Below, piece by piece: positions 19,110 to 30,949 of a stretch of 64,000 nucleotides of DNA (position 1 is its first letter; each line of letters begins with the position of its first letter). Both the position numbers and the translations under genes were made by a program. The stretch spans positions 32,859,616-32,923,615 of the forward strand of contig OY744616.1 in the NCBI GenBank assembly GCA_963556255.1. Direction: 5' to 3'. The notes beneath the pieces were generated by a model. It searched no databases and had not been told where the DNA came from. It saw only the letters and a list, made by a program, of their open reading frames with translations. The stretch is from Allolobophora icterica (lineage: Eukaryota > Annelida > Clitellata > Crassiclitellata > Lumbricidae).

Positions 19110-19310
19110 TGCCAGAGTGAATGGTAGTGGTCAACGTGCTGGACAGTCGGTCGAAAGGTCGGGGGCTCAAATCCCTGCAGGGAGAACTTTGCTTAAAGAT
19201 TTTGGCTTTACTTGTGCCCCTAGTGAACTCCGCTATAATAATGAGTACATTGACTGTATAATGTATATAGACAGTGGGAAGTAAGGCAGCAATGGGGCAA
19301 TGGCCCCTTG
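19110..19310 (+). mobile_element. tRNA-derived SINE
   Basis: A-box-like GTGGTCAACGTGCTGG is followed by a B box GGCTCAAATCC (19164-19174), with a non-tRNA body after it. Confidence 0.5.
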
Positions 19311-20084
19311 TTCTCATATTTATAAATTTTTTTAAATAATAATATTCTTTATTATTTCAAACTGACAGACACAGTAAGATTACATTGAAACATGACAGTG
19401 GTACAATCAAAATCTTAAACACACGGTTTGACAGCCATGCAAGGATCCGCCCTAAAGGGGGGTTACAGATATCGAACCGTGAATCTAATGCTCTCCTGGC
19501 CAAATGAAGTCACTAGCACTCCATACCCGTGGGATGTGGCTAGTGGCTACATCTAGTGGCCAGCTACACGCAAAGGAACTGCTTTTCTTTGTGGCACATG
19601 ACATCATCGGAAGATTCATGCGACACCGTTCTTTGTTACAACCTCCATCAATAGCCCTCCACTCTTCACTCCAAACCCATCGAGTCATCGTACCAATGAC
19701 CGAGACGAAATCAATACTCCATAAACAAGACTGAGGAAGGTTTATTGCATTATTATCACAAGTTTTCTTCTCTGTCTGTCTTGTCAACACTTTGACAACC
19801 ATCTCACCCAAGATCTTTTCCCATGCAGCTGCAAAGCTGTACATAATGTACACAGTCTTACGGGCTTATCTTCTGGATATTGACCTAATTATGGCTTTGT
19901 CTTGGTGCGCCATCGGTTGAAGCCTTGTGCATTAGATACCGGTGCAATATAAGTTATAAATTACAATTACACCCTGACTTGGTACTAAAGTAGACACATT
20001 GTTCTGCTGACACTCTTTCCTCTCAACTAAAAACCTATGCATAAACGGGTTTTCTAAGTTACTACAACACGGGTTTATACATTT

Positions 20085-20275
20085 TATTCTTATTTTTATT
20101 AGTTTATTAAGCACCACTATCTAATGACCAAGCACCAATTGGTGGTGCTTAGCAACTGTGAGTGCAGGACTTGCTCAAGGTCTCTACACAGTAACTGTTT
20201 CAGAGGAGTCTCGCACCGGTACTCTGCTTTGCAAGGCGGGCGCTCCAACAAATCAGCAACCGAGTCCCAAAAGGT
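20085..20275 (-). mobile_element. tRNA-derived SINE, family A, copy 2
   Basis: Shares the AAGCACCACTATCTAATGAC tail end and the GGGACTCGGTTGCTGATT head with the copy at 14715-14895. The B-box-like sequence is GGTGCGAGACTCC on the minus strand. Confidence 0.65.
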
Positions 20276-21223
20276 AAGGTAAAGGTTACTTTTATCCACC
20301 ACAGGTAGCCTCTCTGTCTAACTGGACTTAGCTTCTGGATACTGATCTGATTACAGCTTGATTTTGGAGCGCCACTGGTTGATACCTTATGCATTAGACA
20401 CCAGTGCAATAGAAGTTCCTAATTAAAATTACAATTAATAATGCATAAGCTATTATGTACAGTGCTTTAAGCTATTTGGTGAATTCAAAATACAGATTTT
20501 ACAATAAAAATCAATTATTCTGCTGAACACACACACACATACAACTTTATAAGCAATTTTTAATAATGCTTATTCAATTAACTGTTTGTTCCAAGTTTCA
20601 AATCTTGGTACAAGTTTTGCCTGAACCTACAGAAAGACAAAGCTCAACAATCCGGTCATTGATAATCGTGTAATAATCGCCTTTTAATCTGCAGTCATTG
20701 TTTATTCGCATCAAGTGCATCAGCATGGACTTCTAGTAGAAATCTTGTAAATGGAGGAGATAAGACGGGTCTCTTGGGTCGACCAGACAACGGCTTTTCA
20801 CATGAAGTATTAACAACGCAACAGATAACACGACAGAAAACCAATAGATCTCATGAGAGAACATACATACTACATAGTGAAACAATTAACATCATCAGAT
20901 CCTTGGCACAATTGCTAAAGATTTGCCAAAGCAATCAGATTTCATGTACTAAATGAAAATGACAAATTTACAGTTTTATACATTTATTTCTAGGTTTTTC
21001 AATCACCTAGCTGATTTAATATTTCCATTTTCTAGCTTTACTGGAAGACTTACATGCATGCCAGATAGTATTACCAAAGCCACTGGGATCAACGACCCTC
21101 AGAACATGAAACGAAATGGACTATATCAATTAGAAATCTGAGCAAATAAAAGCAACCATAAGAGATTCAACACATACATGCGTACTACCACAGCCTTAAA
21201 GAAAAAACAGTCACGTAACCTAC

Positions 21224-21298
21224 CCTTCGTTACTTCTATGACGTCTTCAACAAGGTTTCGGAAACGCTGCAGCATAATTTCGCCGAATGCCTTCCTAC
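21224..21298 (-). CDS. Synaptotagmin-like protein, exon 4
   Basis: Read from 21298 to 21224, 75 nt. The codons give RKAFGEIMLQRFRNLVEDV and then IEVTK, ending phase 1 before the donor GTAGGT; this joins exon 5 exactly. The start is uncertain. An AG at 21299-21300 gives the phase required by exon 3 and is used here, but a first AG lies 10 nt upstream (exon start 21308) and would be in another phase. Either the second AG is used or an extra exon exists between exons 3 and 4. The coding potential of the segment itself looks good (no stops, basic amphipathic helix). Placement in the Slp gene rests on strand, order and phase. Confidence 0.5.
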
Positions 21299-22399
21299 CT
21301 AGACGATCCTAATATCAGGAAGAACGCGCGAGACGTTTAGTAGCCTACCACGGTAAAAGTCTTCGATGATTTAAACGCCTGTCGTTTAAAGCATTGTCGT
21401 CGACTACATTCTGTTCAATTCCTATCCTACGGAAACCACGCAACGAAATCAGCAGACGGCCTTAGCACTTGAAACCAAGGCCAAGTCGCAGCGACGTGCT
21501 AACGGATATCTAACGTGGTGATTAAGTGTAGGGTCGTGGCCGGCAAGTGCACGAGTGCGCCACCGAGGCACGGACGGTGGGCGGACGGCTGGCATCCATT
21601 TCATAGCCATTCGATGCACTGAAACAGATTTGCCATCTTCCAGTGCATTCAACGGCCACTTGCAGCACGTTTACCGTACGTCTATTCATCCACTGCACGA
21701 CGAGGACAGACCGAAGGAGGAAGACGTGCAGGAAGAAACGGAGGAAGAGGATTAGGAGAACAAGTTGGAGGAGTAGGATGAGGAGATTTAGGAGGAGAAC
21801 CAGAAGAGCGAGCAGGAGAAAGAGGACGAGGAAGAGGATGAATAGAAGGATCGCAGACAGCATTGCTCGCCTGGCCTCATCATGAATAATACAGCGACGA
21901 CATAGCTGGCATTGGTAGCTAACGCAACAACTAGACGCTGGTGAATGACATCCATCTGTTTCCCTTTCTGTCTGTCCGTCTGTCAATTCGTTCGTCCATC
22001 CAGTGGTAACCACAGCAATCAGTTCTTGGAATCATTAACCGAAGCAAGCATCGGTGAAAACTGATCTGCCGATGGACCCGATGCTACTGCTGAAGCTCTT
22101 CATAAGAAGAGGTTTTGCAGTCCACACAGTCCAAAGACAGTTTTCAACTTTAAGGATAGGATGATTTGGCATAGAACATTTTGCACAAAGTGAAAAAATA
22201 ATTATAAGACAGTTGCGACAGGTCTTAATGACAACTGCATAACGAATGCACAACACGTTTCTAAGACCTTTAGAAGAGACTGAAATATTGTTGCCTTTTA
22301 CTGAGAATTGAAGATGCAAAGCCAAGCAAAGCCAAAAACTAAGGAAATATATGTTAAAACAAAAATAAGCTTAATCATTACTCCTCTTATACCTTAGAC

Positions 22400-23969
22400 C
22401 AGGGGTGGGCAAACTATGGTCCGCGGGCCGGATCCGGCCCGCCAACACATTTTATCCGGCCCCACAATTCTTCAGGAAATTTTTAAAAATTCAGACTGCA
22501 AGACGTTTTCCTTCGTTTTACTCACGTGGGGCTGCTCTCTTACTTACTATTCCGGTCTCGTCCTTTAGAATAACTCCATGTATTAACTCTGCCGATCTGC
22601 CCCCACTTTCCTGCAAGAGGTTTATCCACATGACCTGCACGCAGAAGTGAAATCCTTTAAAGGTGAAGCTAACGTTGCTTTCAAAGCAGACGAAAGAACA
22701 AAACTATGGACACTTTCCTACCCTCCAGTTGCAAATTGTCACAGCAGAGTCTGCAGAAATACAGACCTATAGCCTTCAGTTGTAAAATTTGAAAGAAGAG
22801 TTCTCCAGACGATTTGCAGATTTTAAATCAATTGAGACTGAATTTGCTTTGCCTACTAAACCATTCACATATGACATTGACAATTAGCTCCTACAGAACT
22901 TCAGCTGGAGTTAACCGACACACAAAGTGACATTGTTCTCGAAGAGCAGCTCAAAGGATCAGACCCAATAACATTCTTTTCTTCACTCAGAAAGGAAAAT
23001 TCTCAAATCTACAAAATTTTGCTTTAAAAATGTTTCTGTTATTCGCATCCAGTTACATCTGTCAACAAAGATTTTCAACTGTGAAGATAAACAAATCTAT
23101 GTACAGACCTTAGTTAACTGATCTAAACTTGAACTCAAACTCAGTCTGGATTATGGGAAACTTGTTAATTCATGCTCACAGTTGCATACATCTCACTATA
23201 CTAACAGCCAAAGTATATTTGTAAAGTGTAAGAAGATCAGTTTCCCCTTCAGTGTTTACTACTATGGTCCATGCCTTCATTTGCTGCCGCATTGACTATT
23301 GCAATTCATTATTTGCTGGGCTCCCTAAAGCGCGCCTTTCACCTCTACAGTCTGTTCTGAACGCGGCTGCCACGCTCATTGCCCGTTTCCCTCGCTTCTC
23401 TTACATAACTACCTTTATGACTGATGTACTTCTCTGGCTTCCTGTTGCTTCCCACACCAAATACAAGGTCCTCCTCCTGGTCTCTAGGACTCAACAGGGA
23501 AAAGCTCCTAAGTACCTTTGTGACCTAATGCGTAAACCTCTCTCCGCTCTCTCTTCCCGCCCTCTTCGGTCTGCTGACCACCTTGACCTACTTGTTCCTC
23601 GCGCAAGGACTTCGATGGCTCAGCATCGTGCTTTTGCCATCCTTGGCCATTCCTTATGGAATGACCTGCTCCCCTCTCTCCGTAGCAAGATATTGCTTGG
23701 GATCTCGCCCTCTTCTCTCCGCTGCCTAAAGACCTTTCTTTTCCCTCAGGGCTGTCATGCTGGAAGCGCCTCTGAATAGTCTATAGGCCTACTATGAGAG
23801 GCGCTTTATAAATACATAAGATAAGATAAGATAAGATATTTAATATATTATAAATAAGTAAACTTCTTTTCATGTTAGTCGTTAATAAAGTTAAAAGATT
23901 TTTAACCGGCCCTCTGAACTTTTTTGGCGTTTAATGTGGCCCAGTGTGCAAAAAGTTTGCCCACCCCTG
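22400..23969 (+). mobile_element. Degenerate hAT transposon with transposase remnant
   Basis: A 1570-bp element starting CAGGGGTGGGCAAACT and ending AGTTTGCCCACCCCTG, with a perfect 8-bp target duplication CCTTAGAC on both sides. Between about 22640 and 23170, broken frames read like a hAT transposase C-terminus of the GTF2IRD2/ZBED-like type (FALKMFLLFASSYICQQRFS, then INKSMYR and LTDLNLNS). A LINE fragment (23200-23836) is inserted in it. It lies in intron 3 of the synaptotagmin-like gene. Confidence 0.85.
23200..23836 (+). mobile_element. CR1/L2-type LINE 3' fragment inside the hAT element
   Basis: An open frame (23252-23779, first codon ATG) reads ICCRIDYCNSLFAGLP near its start, then LQSVLNAAATLIARFPRF, VLLWLPVASHTKYKVLLLV and LGHSLWNDL. 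This is the C-terminal part of a CR1/L2-class reverse transcriptase. It ends with the GCGCCTCTGA...AGAGGCGCTTTATAAAT hairpin and an (ATAAG)n tail at about 23810-23836, typical of this LINE class. Confidence 0.85.
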
Positions 23970-24478
23970 CCTTAGACAATAGATTGCAAAGATTTTGGTT
24001 TAAGGAATTCATATAAGAGAAAATCGACTTATTTCAGGCCAATGAAATGCAGGCTAATTGAAATTAAATTTCAATGCATAATTTGCTTGATTTAAATCAT
24101 AAACTTTTCCACAAAAGCTTTAAGTCAATAATGAATAAGAAAAGAAACAAGTTCATAAGCATTACTTGCAAAAATTCACTAGCAGAGGATGTTAGATCAT
24201 ATTCAATAATATGTTAAGAAAGAATATGCCAAACACGACTGCTAAATTAACCACAAAACTTAAGCTTTAAAATCTTAAAAATTGAAATGCATCATTGTCA
24301 CGTGAAATGACCATCAGTTTAAAGTGAGAAAAACACATACGCCAAGAAATGAAATAAAGGTGGAACATACAAGAGAAACACGCCGAAACACACTGAGAGA
24401 AAACAGTGATGAGAAGCAAAGACACGAAGCCAAGACAGAATTGACAGATGTTTGTTGGATAGAAATCGAGTCACTCAC

Positions 24479-24627
24479 TCCTGCGAGTCAAGCGTGACGG
24501 TCGTACACGCAAGAGTGACGCCTTTGTGACGTCAGCGCCAGTTATGACTTCGTTTGTCGATTTGTCGACCACCATCTTCCGTGGCACTTTTGCATAGAAC
24601 CAGGTGGCACATTTCGCTTCCAGTTCA
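24479..24627 (-). CDS. Synaptotagmin-like protein, exon 3 (second Rab-binding helix)
   Basis: A 149-nt exon read from 24627 to 24479, with acceptor TTTGTAG at 24628-24634 and consensus donor GTGAGT from 24478. Its first base completes the Leu codon left by exon 2. The residues ELEAKCATWFYAKVPRKMV contain the aromatic W-F-Y core of the SHD2 part of the Rab-binding domain (compare GxWF in rabphilin and Slp proteins), which contacts Rab27/Rab3. The rest (ASLLRVRPSRLTRRS) is basic. It ends in phase 1. Confidence 0.8.
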
Positions 24628-26393
24628 CTACAAATTCATCAGCAGCAACAACAGTAGCAGAATTAAACGAATCACATATTCAGTATAACAGCTCAGTACA
24701 GACTAGCTCCACCACTACCAGTCCATGCCAAGGGTGCAAGTCCAAAACCTGGAGACAGGAGGAGGGTGACACCAATGGTCCTGGCATCCATAAGGTGTCG
24801 TTAAACACTGGAAACTACTACACAGAAAAGATTTACGGTAAACCAGCACAAAGACTGTTTAAATCAGGTAGACAGTTATGTGTTCAGTGCTCTTCAGAGG
24901 TAGTTAAATGGAGCCACATTAATTGTCTTCAAACATGCATACATACCGGTATATACCTGGCACATACATTCATTCATAATTACATACACATATACACAGA
25001 CACACACAAATCATACATGAATACATATGCATACATAAATATATACAAACATACATGCATACACACATGCATACAATACATACATACATATATACACATA
25101 CTTACAAAAATACACAAGCACATACTATATTTTTGGTTACTTAGCACTCCAGTTTTATGACATGCACACCGAAGCATGCATACCAAGTGCAGACGATAAT
25201 GTGATTGTTCGAATTTCCTTAGCTTCTGTTACAAGCTTCAATCGATGATGGTGCTGAGAAATCTAGGACTAGCACAGTCCTGAACTCCACGTTATGCAAC
25301 CATTGATTATTGCTTTGGCATTATAAAACCGGGGCTACAGAAGCCAGATAAGATTCCAATTACAAGTCCTCCAATTGCTCAGCCAGTTCTTACACAGAGA
25401 CTTTCTAGTTCATACAATCACAAGATGAGATCTGGAACCTTCACAAGAAAATCAGTTTTAAATTGTTTCGTGCCTTTTATAGTCCACGATAAAAAGTAGT
25501 TTGACACACGACAATCAAATGTCATTCAATCCTTTTGATGGCTGTCAAAATCTCCCAGATAAGTAACAAATAACCGCAAGTGATCTTTTCCAAACAAAAC
25601 ACATTTCAAAAACCTATTCAGCATGAAAACAATGACGATATTGGTCTTTGAATAAATGCTCAGATATGCCACAGTAATGTAAGTGCATCTTTATTCCACA
25701 TCTCCAATGTTCTCCATGAACAGTAGTTCCCAGAGGCAGCATGATTCAGAGTTAAGGCTCAAAAGACTGGACACAACCCTGATAACTGATTCCAACTGGA
25801 AATTTTCCTTACACGTTACATTGCCTGCCCATGGATGTCAATTCCACAGAATGTACTTGGATTTAAACTTCCAACGCAGAAAGTAAAGTACAAGCAAATC
25901 CTCCAGGTGCCATAGAGGAATGCAGGCCCCAAAGAATCCCAAGGCTCTGGATACCAGGTCAGTGCATCACAGGAGGCTGTTTATTTACCATCTTACACAG
26001 GTACCAAATTCTATTGCCTGGTGAAAGAGTCATGTGTGTGCAAACACCCTGCCTAGATGCATTACATGAAGTCTGCTCAGCAGGTTCAAAATCACAACTG
26101 TTAGATAACAGGCCAAGCACACAGCTGATAGACCAACATAATGCACCTGACAAGTGGAGGTACAGGGCAAATGTACTTAGAACCTGTACCATGCCACCAG
26201 TTAAACAAGTGTTAAAAAAAATTTTAATCGCAAGTGTTATAAAAACTTTAATCGACACCAATATGACAGAGGTGTATATACAAACTGCCAATTGAAACGT
26301 TTATCAAAACTAAAGTGACAAGTTGGATGAGATGCAGCTGGTTTGATTATGATATCAAACCTGAGAGCACGAAGAAAAAAGCTCTGCACTTAC

Positions 26394-26606
26394 AGCTGTT
26401 TCATGCAGAACACACAGAGAACTTTGCCTGCAGGAACGACGTGTTGGCACTTGTCGCACACCTTCTGCAAACACTGCACACAGACGACACCTCGGTTGAA
26501 GAACCACCCAAACGCCTCACAACACCGACTGCAGCTCTGGGTTGCGCTCCGGTCGCCCTTATTCACTCCTTTCATGCGAAGAGCCCGCAGCTCCTCCTTC
26601 AGCTGT
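26394..26606 (-). CDS. Synaptotagmin-like protein, exon 2 (FYVE-type zinc finger)
   Basis: A 213-nt exon read from 26606 to 26394, acceptor TTATTTAG and donor GTAAGTG. One base completes a Lys codon from exon 1, giving a continuous helix (QLKEELRALRMKG). It then encodes four Cys pairs, CSRC, CVQC, CDKC and CVFC, with FGWFFNRG between the first two. Eight cysteines in this spacing bind two zinc ions in the Rab-binding domain of Slp and rabphilin proteins. It ends in phase 2. Confidence 0.88.
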
Positions 26607-27525
26607 CTAAATAAAAAGAATATTCAACTAATTCCAGCTGTAATCTCTCCCACTAAATAAGTAAGTAACATAGGTGTAACTTTCACTTTTGACACTGGTG
26701 TCCAGTCACCATCATTTTTAAAGGGGTGGTGACAGTCACCACCACTTTTGGCGTTGTGCTGCAATAATTTTTCCCCGACATAACAGCATTATTTTGGTTT
26801 CGAACAAGTCCAAGCAATGAAAATTAATGGTGTGGTATTGTTGCACGCTTAACTATGGCATTGTTGATAGATAACGTTAGGTTAGCTTACTTATTATTTT
26901 ATGTTACACAAATTGGTGATGTCATCCATCTTGTTAGCATGAGACAGTTTACAGTTGAGACGGGAAGGGGAGAGGGAAGAGGATGGAAGGGAGAAGGGAG
27001 ATTGGTCACAACCACTTGGTGGGGTAAAGTTACCCCTTTGGTAAGTAAGGAATCTTTATTAGCACGAGACAGACACCCATGCTTTACAACAACAATGCAT
27101 GTAACAGTGCAAAAGTAGCAAAATGTCAGTAGAAAAAATGATGCAATACTATAAACAGTTTTAAAGGCTATGTAAAATGCCCTTAAATTCCTTATGCATA
27201 GCGCCTCTGTCTTCATCACCCTTGCACTTCATTTACAGATTCCTCACGCGATGTTCTGTTGACAAGGAACTGTAGGTTGAAATTTTAACCTTGAACTGAA
27301 GGTTGCTTCAGGACTGCAATTTACATTGATTTTTAGACAGATTTTTGTAATTGTAATTATGACAACTTATCAAGCATCATCAGTACGATGCTACTTCTAG
27401 AGTGCTTTGCAATCTAAACTTTCCGTGCAAATGCTACGAGTTACATAGTAAGTAGGTTTTCAACTTGTTTTAAACACGAAGACTTTAATCCTCCTGAACA
27501 TGAGTTAAGGAAGAATGTTGATTTG

Positions 27526-27937
27526 TGTCCTTTTAAATGGTACATGGTGTCCTTTTAAATGGTATCTTGTGTCCTTTTAAATGGTATCTTGTGTCCTTTT
27601 AAATGGCATCTGGTGTACTTTTAAAAGGAATCTGGTGTCCATTTAAATGGCACATTGTGTCCTTTTAAATGACATCTTGTGTCCTTTTAAATGGCATCTG
27701 GTGTACTTTTAAATGGCACCTTGTGTCCTTTTAAATGACATCTTGTGTCCTTTTAAATGGCATCTGGTGTACTTTTAAATGGCACCTTGTGTCCTTTTAA
27801 ATGACATCTTGTGTCCTTTTAAATGGCATCTGGTGTACTTTTAAAAGGAATCTGGTGTCCAGGCACCTTGTGTCCTTTTAAATGGTATCTGGTGTCCTTT
27901 TAAAAGGGTATCTGGTGTTCTTTTAAATGGTGTCTGG
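27526..27937. repeat. 22-bp minisatellite with TTTTAAATGG core
   Basis: About 18 units of the type GTGTCCTTTTAAATGGTATCT. Units vary between GGTATCTT, GGCATCTG and GACATCTT ends, and a higher-order repeat of about 66 bp is visible in the middle. It lies in intron 1 of the synaptotagmin-like gene. Confidence 0.9.
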
Positions 27938-28278
27938 TGTTCTTGTACCAGTTTCTGATTTATTGCAGACCATTTAAGTCATGTTACATCAATCAATCTA
28001 CCAATTTCATAAAAGTTAAGAGTATAAATCTTATGAGTTGTACTCTCAAAATCAAACTTAATGCTACCTATCCATTTGCGTACTTTACACCCGTCAGCAA
28101 CAGATGGACGACACTGGTTCACACCTAAGTTGCACAGCATTCTCCAACAAACATCAAGTCAACAGAATGTTGCAAAATGTTGCAACAGCATTTGAAAAAT
28201 TCCCAAGCTCATTAACTTTTTCAAATTTAAATCTGCACACTCTACTAAAGCATCAACCGTATTTAGGAAAAGCCTTAC

Positions 28279-28388
28279 TTTATCCGATCCTGTTCTAACT
28301 TTCGAAGTTCGGTGTCTCTTTCCAGGACCGAAAGGATTGCTTCTTTTTCTTCGCTTGTCAAATAAGTCAGATCCAAATCCGCAGCCAT
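28279..28388 (-). CDS. Synaptotagmin-like protein, first coding exon
   Basis: Start ATG at 28388 (read downward), followed by 36 codons and two bases, then donor GTAAGG from 28278. MAADLDLTYLTSEEKEAILS then VLERDTELRK is the SHD1 helix that opens Slp proteins (LDLSxLTxEExxxIxxVLxRD pattern). This helix binds GTP-loaded Rab27 or Rab3 on secretory vesicles. The gene runs on the minus strand with exons at 26394, 24479, 21224 and 11499. Rabphilin is a less likely alternative, because the opening motif is closer to Slp than to rabphilin. Confidence 0.88.
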
Positions 28389-28934
28389 CGTGAATTTCCC
28401 AGCACAGTTCAACGTATTAGCGAAATATCTCAAATTACGTCGACGGTTCTAGCACAGCTCTGTCATCGCCTGAGGAAGAAAGACAGCTCCAGTGCAAGAC
28501 TCATTACCAGACATCCTGGCAAAGTAATAACACGACATATTAATTTACAGACTCATTTAAAGCACTTATCGCACGCACAGAATCCATGTATTTGAATCCG
28601 AGGCGCAAATAAACGTTCATTTGCGGCCAAGACGGAGTCATGCAAAGGCCAGAGTGAAATAGTGGGACCAGATAATTCGATTTAAATGTTTACCGTAAGT
28701 TGGTGAGCTGTGGCACGCGATTTAGAAAACAACGAGTTGGACAGCAAGTGTAACAGCAGAGTGGTAAGATTCGACACAAACTGTCCCAAAGACTGAACAA
28801 CCGTGCATGTTTAGCAATTGTGTTCGTATAACAAAGCGGTGTAAAACTTAGAATTGTTAATCACGTACATGTATATTTACTGGTCAGCCTCTGTCGACAA
28901 GTGACACACAGAATGGTTCTAGGGTTAAAGGAGT

Positions 28935-29160
28935 AATTGGTTGATTGGGAACAAAACAATAAATGGTCCTGCCATTTGGAATGAGCCTTTTCCGTCTGTT
29001 TGTTCTTCTATTCTTTCAGGTAATGTCTCTTCCTCTTTTACCTTTCTTAAAACTTGCTTTTTCTCTCGTCTTCTCTCGCACTGGGAGCGCTTCTGAATGG
29101 CTCTCCCGCTAAAAGCGCTTTATAAATGCCCGAATACAATACAAAACAATACAATAACAA
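28935..29160 (+). mobile_element. CR1/L2-type LINE 3' end
   Basis: Broken frames read NGPAIWNEPFPS and SSSFTFLKTCF, then GGAGCGCTTCTGAATGG, AAAAGCGCTTTATAAATG and an (AATAC)n-type tail (29135-29160). It matches the tail of the copy at 57190-57460. Confidence 0.65.
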
Positions 29161-30949
29161 ATCCAAAACAAGACAACTTATGCAGTGGCCAACTCGTTCA
29201 GTGCTCACCTTATAACGCTAAGTGTGAGTCTGAGCCTCTACTAACATCATAAACCCAGATTTTAGTGATCTTCTGGCTACGGCTTCACTGGAAGCCACCA
29301 TTGACTTATGCTTTGTGCGTTAGAGCAGCACTATTAAAGTCCTTAGATTCAGGCAATCAATGTGTAGAGACTTCAAAACAAGTTTTCAAGCACTGTTGCT
29401 TACTATCACTGACTGAAGTTTTGTCACTGGATAGTTGTGTAACATAAATGCAAATGTAATAACAGTAACAACAACAACAATACTGATAACAAAGTTATTA
29501 TTATTATTATTACTATTATTATTATTATAGCACTCAAAGACATGTTAACTCATGTAGCATAGGACAGATACCCATTTCTATGCATTATTTCTTGTTCCAG
29601 ATGGACTGCAAACAACAACAACAACAACAACAACAACGACGACGACGACAACAACAACAACAACAACAACAGATGTAGGCCATATGAAAGCCACACGACA
29701 ATATTCCCACATGGGCTTAACACGTCCTACATATTACACTGCTTGTAGTATAGTACTCAATCGGTTATCTCTTCCAGAACGATATCATTCTGAATATATT
29801 CTAGATTTACCTTAGAATCCTCTTTGAACACTCTCTAATATCTTTCACATAGTAACGGCCTGAAGCTTTACAGAGCCTCAAACAACCCTTCTGGAAACCA
29901 ACTCTTATAGCTGCCATTTCCAAAACGTCGAGGCTATGGTGACCCCTCCTAACCCCAATAACACCAACAGTCATTTGTTACAATTTATTATGCAATAAAT
30001 TTTCGATAGACGGCAATTTCTTTTTGTCGCCGATAATTATATTAAGGAATAAATTTTGGATATGTAGTAATTTTTTTTGGCCGGGAAGAAATCCCTCCGG
30101 AAGCATATGTCGGCCCTGCCGGCGCACAGCGCACCAATTCCTCTCCTTTAGTTCTCACATGGCCTTAAACAATGACGTACAGTTTCATCTGGAGAAAGAT
30201 TTCTCCCGGGTATTACTGCTGTGCGCATACGATTTCTCTTCCTGTTTAGTCAATCTGTCGCAGAGTATGTCCACTAATGGGTCATCGGTTTGCTTCCTGC
30301 GGCCGCTTCTTCGTTTACGGCCATCTTCATCCATTTTAAGCCAAGTGTTCTTCGAAGGCTCTCTGTCTTGCTCAGCGACCGTTCACCGGACACTTTGGTT
30401 TGTTCTCTTTGACGTCTTGATGATCCTACTGGTGCCGTCTTCCTCATTCCCTTGCTTCCATTTCACTGTCTTTGCTTGATGTGTCCATGGATGTGAATGC
30501 CTGCGCCTCGCATCTGATTCTTAAGTCAGTCCGTCCATTCTCCATCTTCTCTTTCTCTGACTTCCTCTCGCATCCATTCTTCTAACACACCTTGACTCCT
30601 CCATTTTTAACAAACCTCGATTCATCCATCTTATCCTTCTTTCTGTGATCCCTCAAACTTCCTCTCTATGGTATCCTTATTCATAGGCGTAGACTCTGGG
30701 GGGTCAGCCGGGGCACGTGCCCCCCCCCCCAATAATTGAGGAGCCGGGGCAATGCCCCCCAAAAAATCGAGAGGTGAATTTCTTCAAATATTAAAATATT
30801 ATGTTCCAATACAGATAAATTTCTTCAGAAACAGAAAAACAGAGACACAGAACTGAAATGCTATCAGAAATCCATAATGGAAACAAAGATTTATTTTTAT
30901 CTTCAATATCTTCAATGTGAAACAAATTTACATGTAAACAAAACATCTA
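29161..30949. other. Intergenic stretch without a supported gene
   Basis: Contains (TTA)n at about 29489-29530 and a (CAA)n-(CGA)n-(CAA)n block at about 29613-29671. A C/G-run segment at 30690-30770 (GGGGTCAGCCGGGGC, then a poly-C run) looks like the end of a degenerate MITE. Confidence 0.5.

Larger units (their letters stand above)
12216..21223 (-). other. 9-kb intron 4 of the synaptotagmin-like gene
   Basis: Between the donor of exon 4 (GTAGGT) and the acceptor of exon 5 lie only repeats: SINEs, a hAT MITE, a second MITE, microsatellites and a set of degenerate units at about 14150-14420 with the theme AAGGTGAGAT/CATCAGACTGA. No internal exon could be supported. Confidence 0.5.

Noticed and set aside
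21522..22013. Minus-strand 163-codon frame with a Leu-rich 'membrane' stretch
   Set aside because: The Leu run comes from a GGAGGA-type purine-rich low-complexity tract, not a real helix; no start or splice support.
30185..30334. Minus-strand 49-codon basic frame beginning MDEDGRKRRSGRKQTDD
   Set aside because: Has an ATG and looks protein-like, but no homology, splice partner or neighbouring gene supports it. It may be a remnant of an accessory transposon gene.
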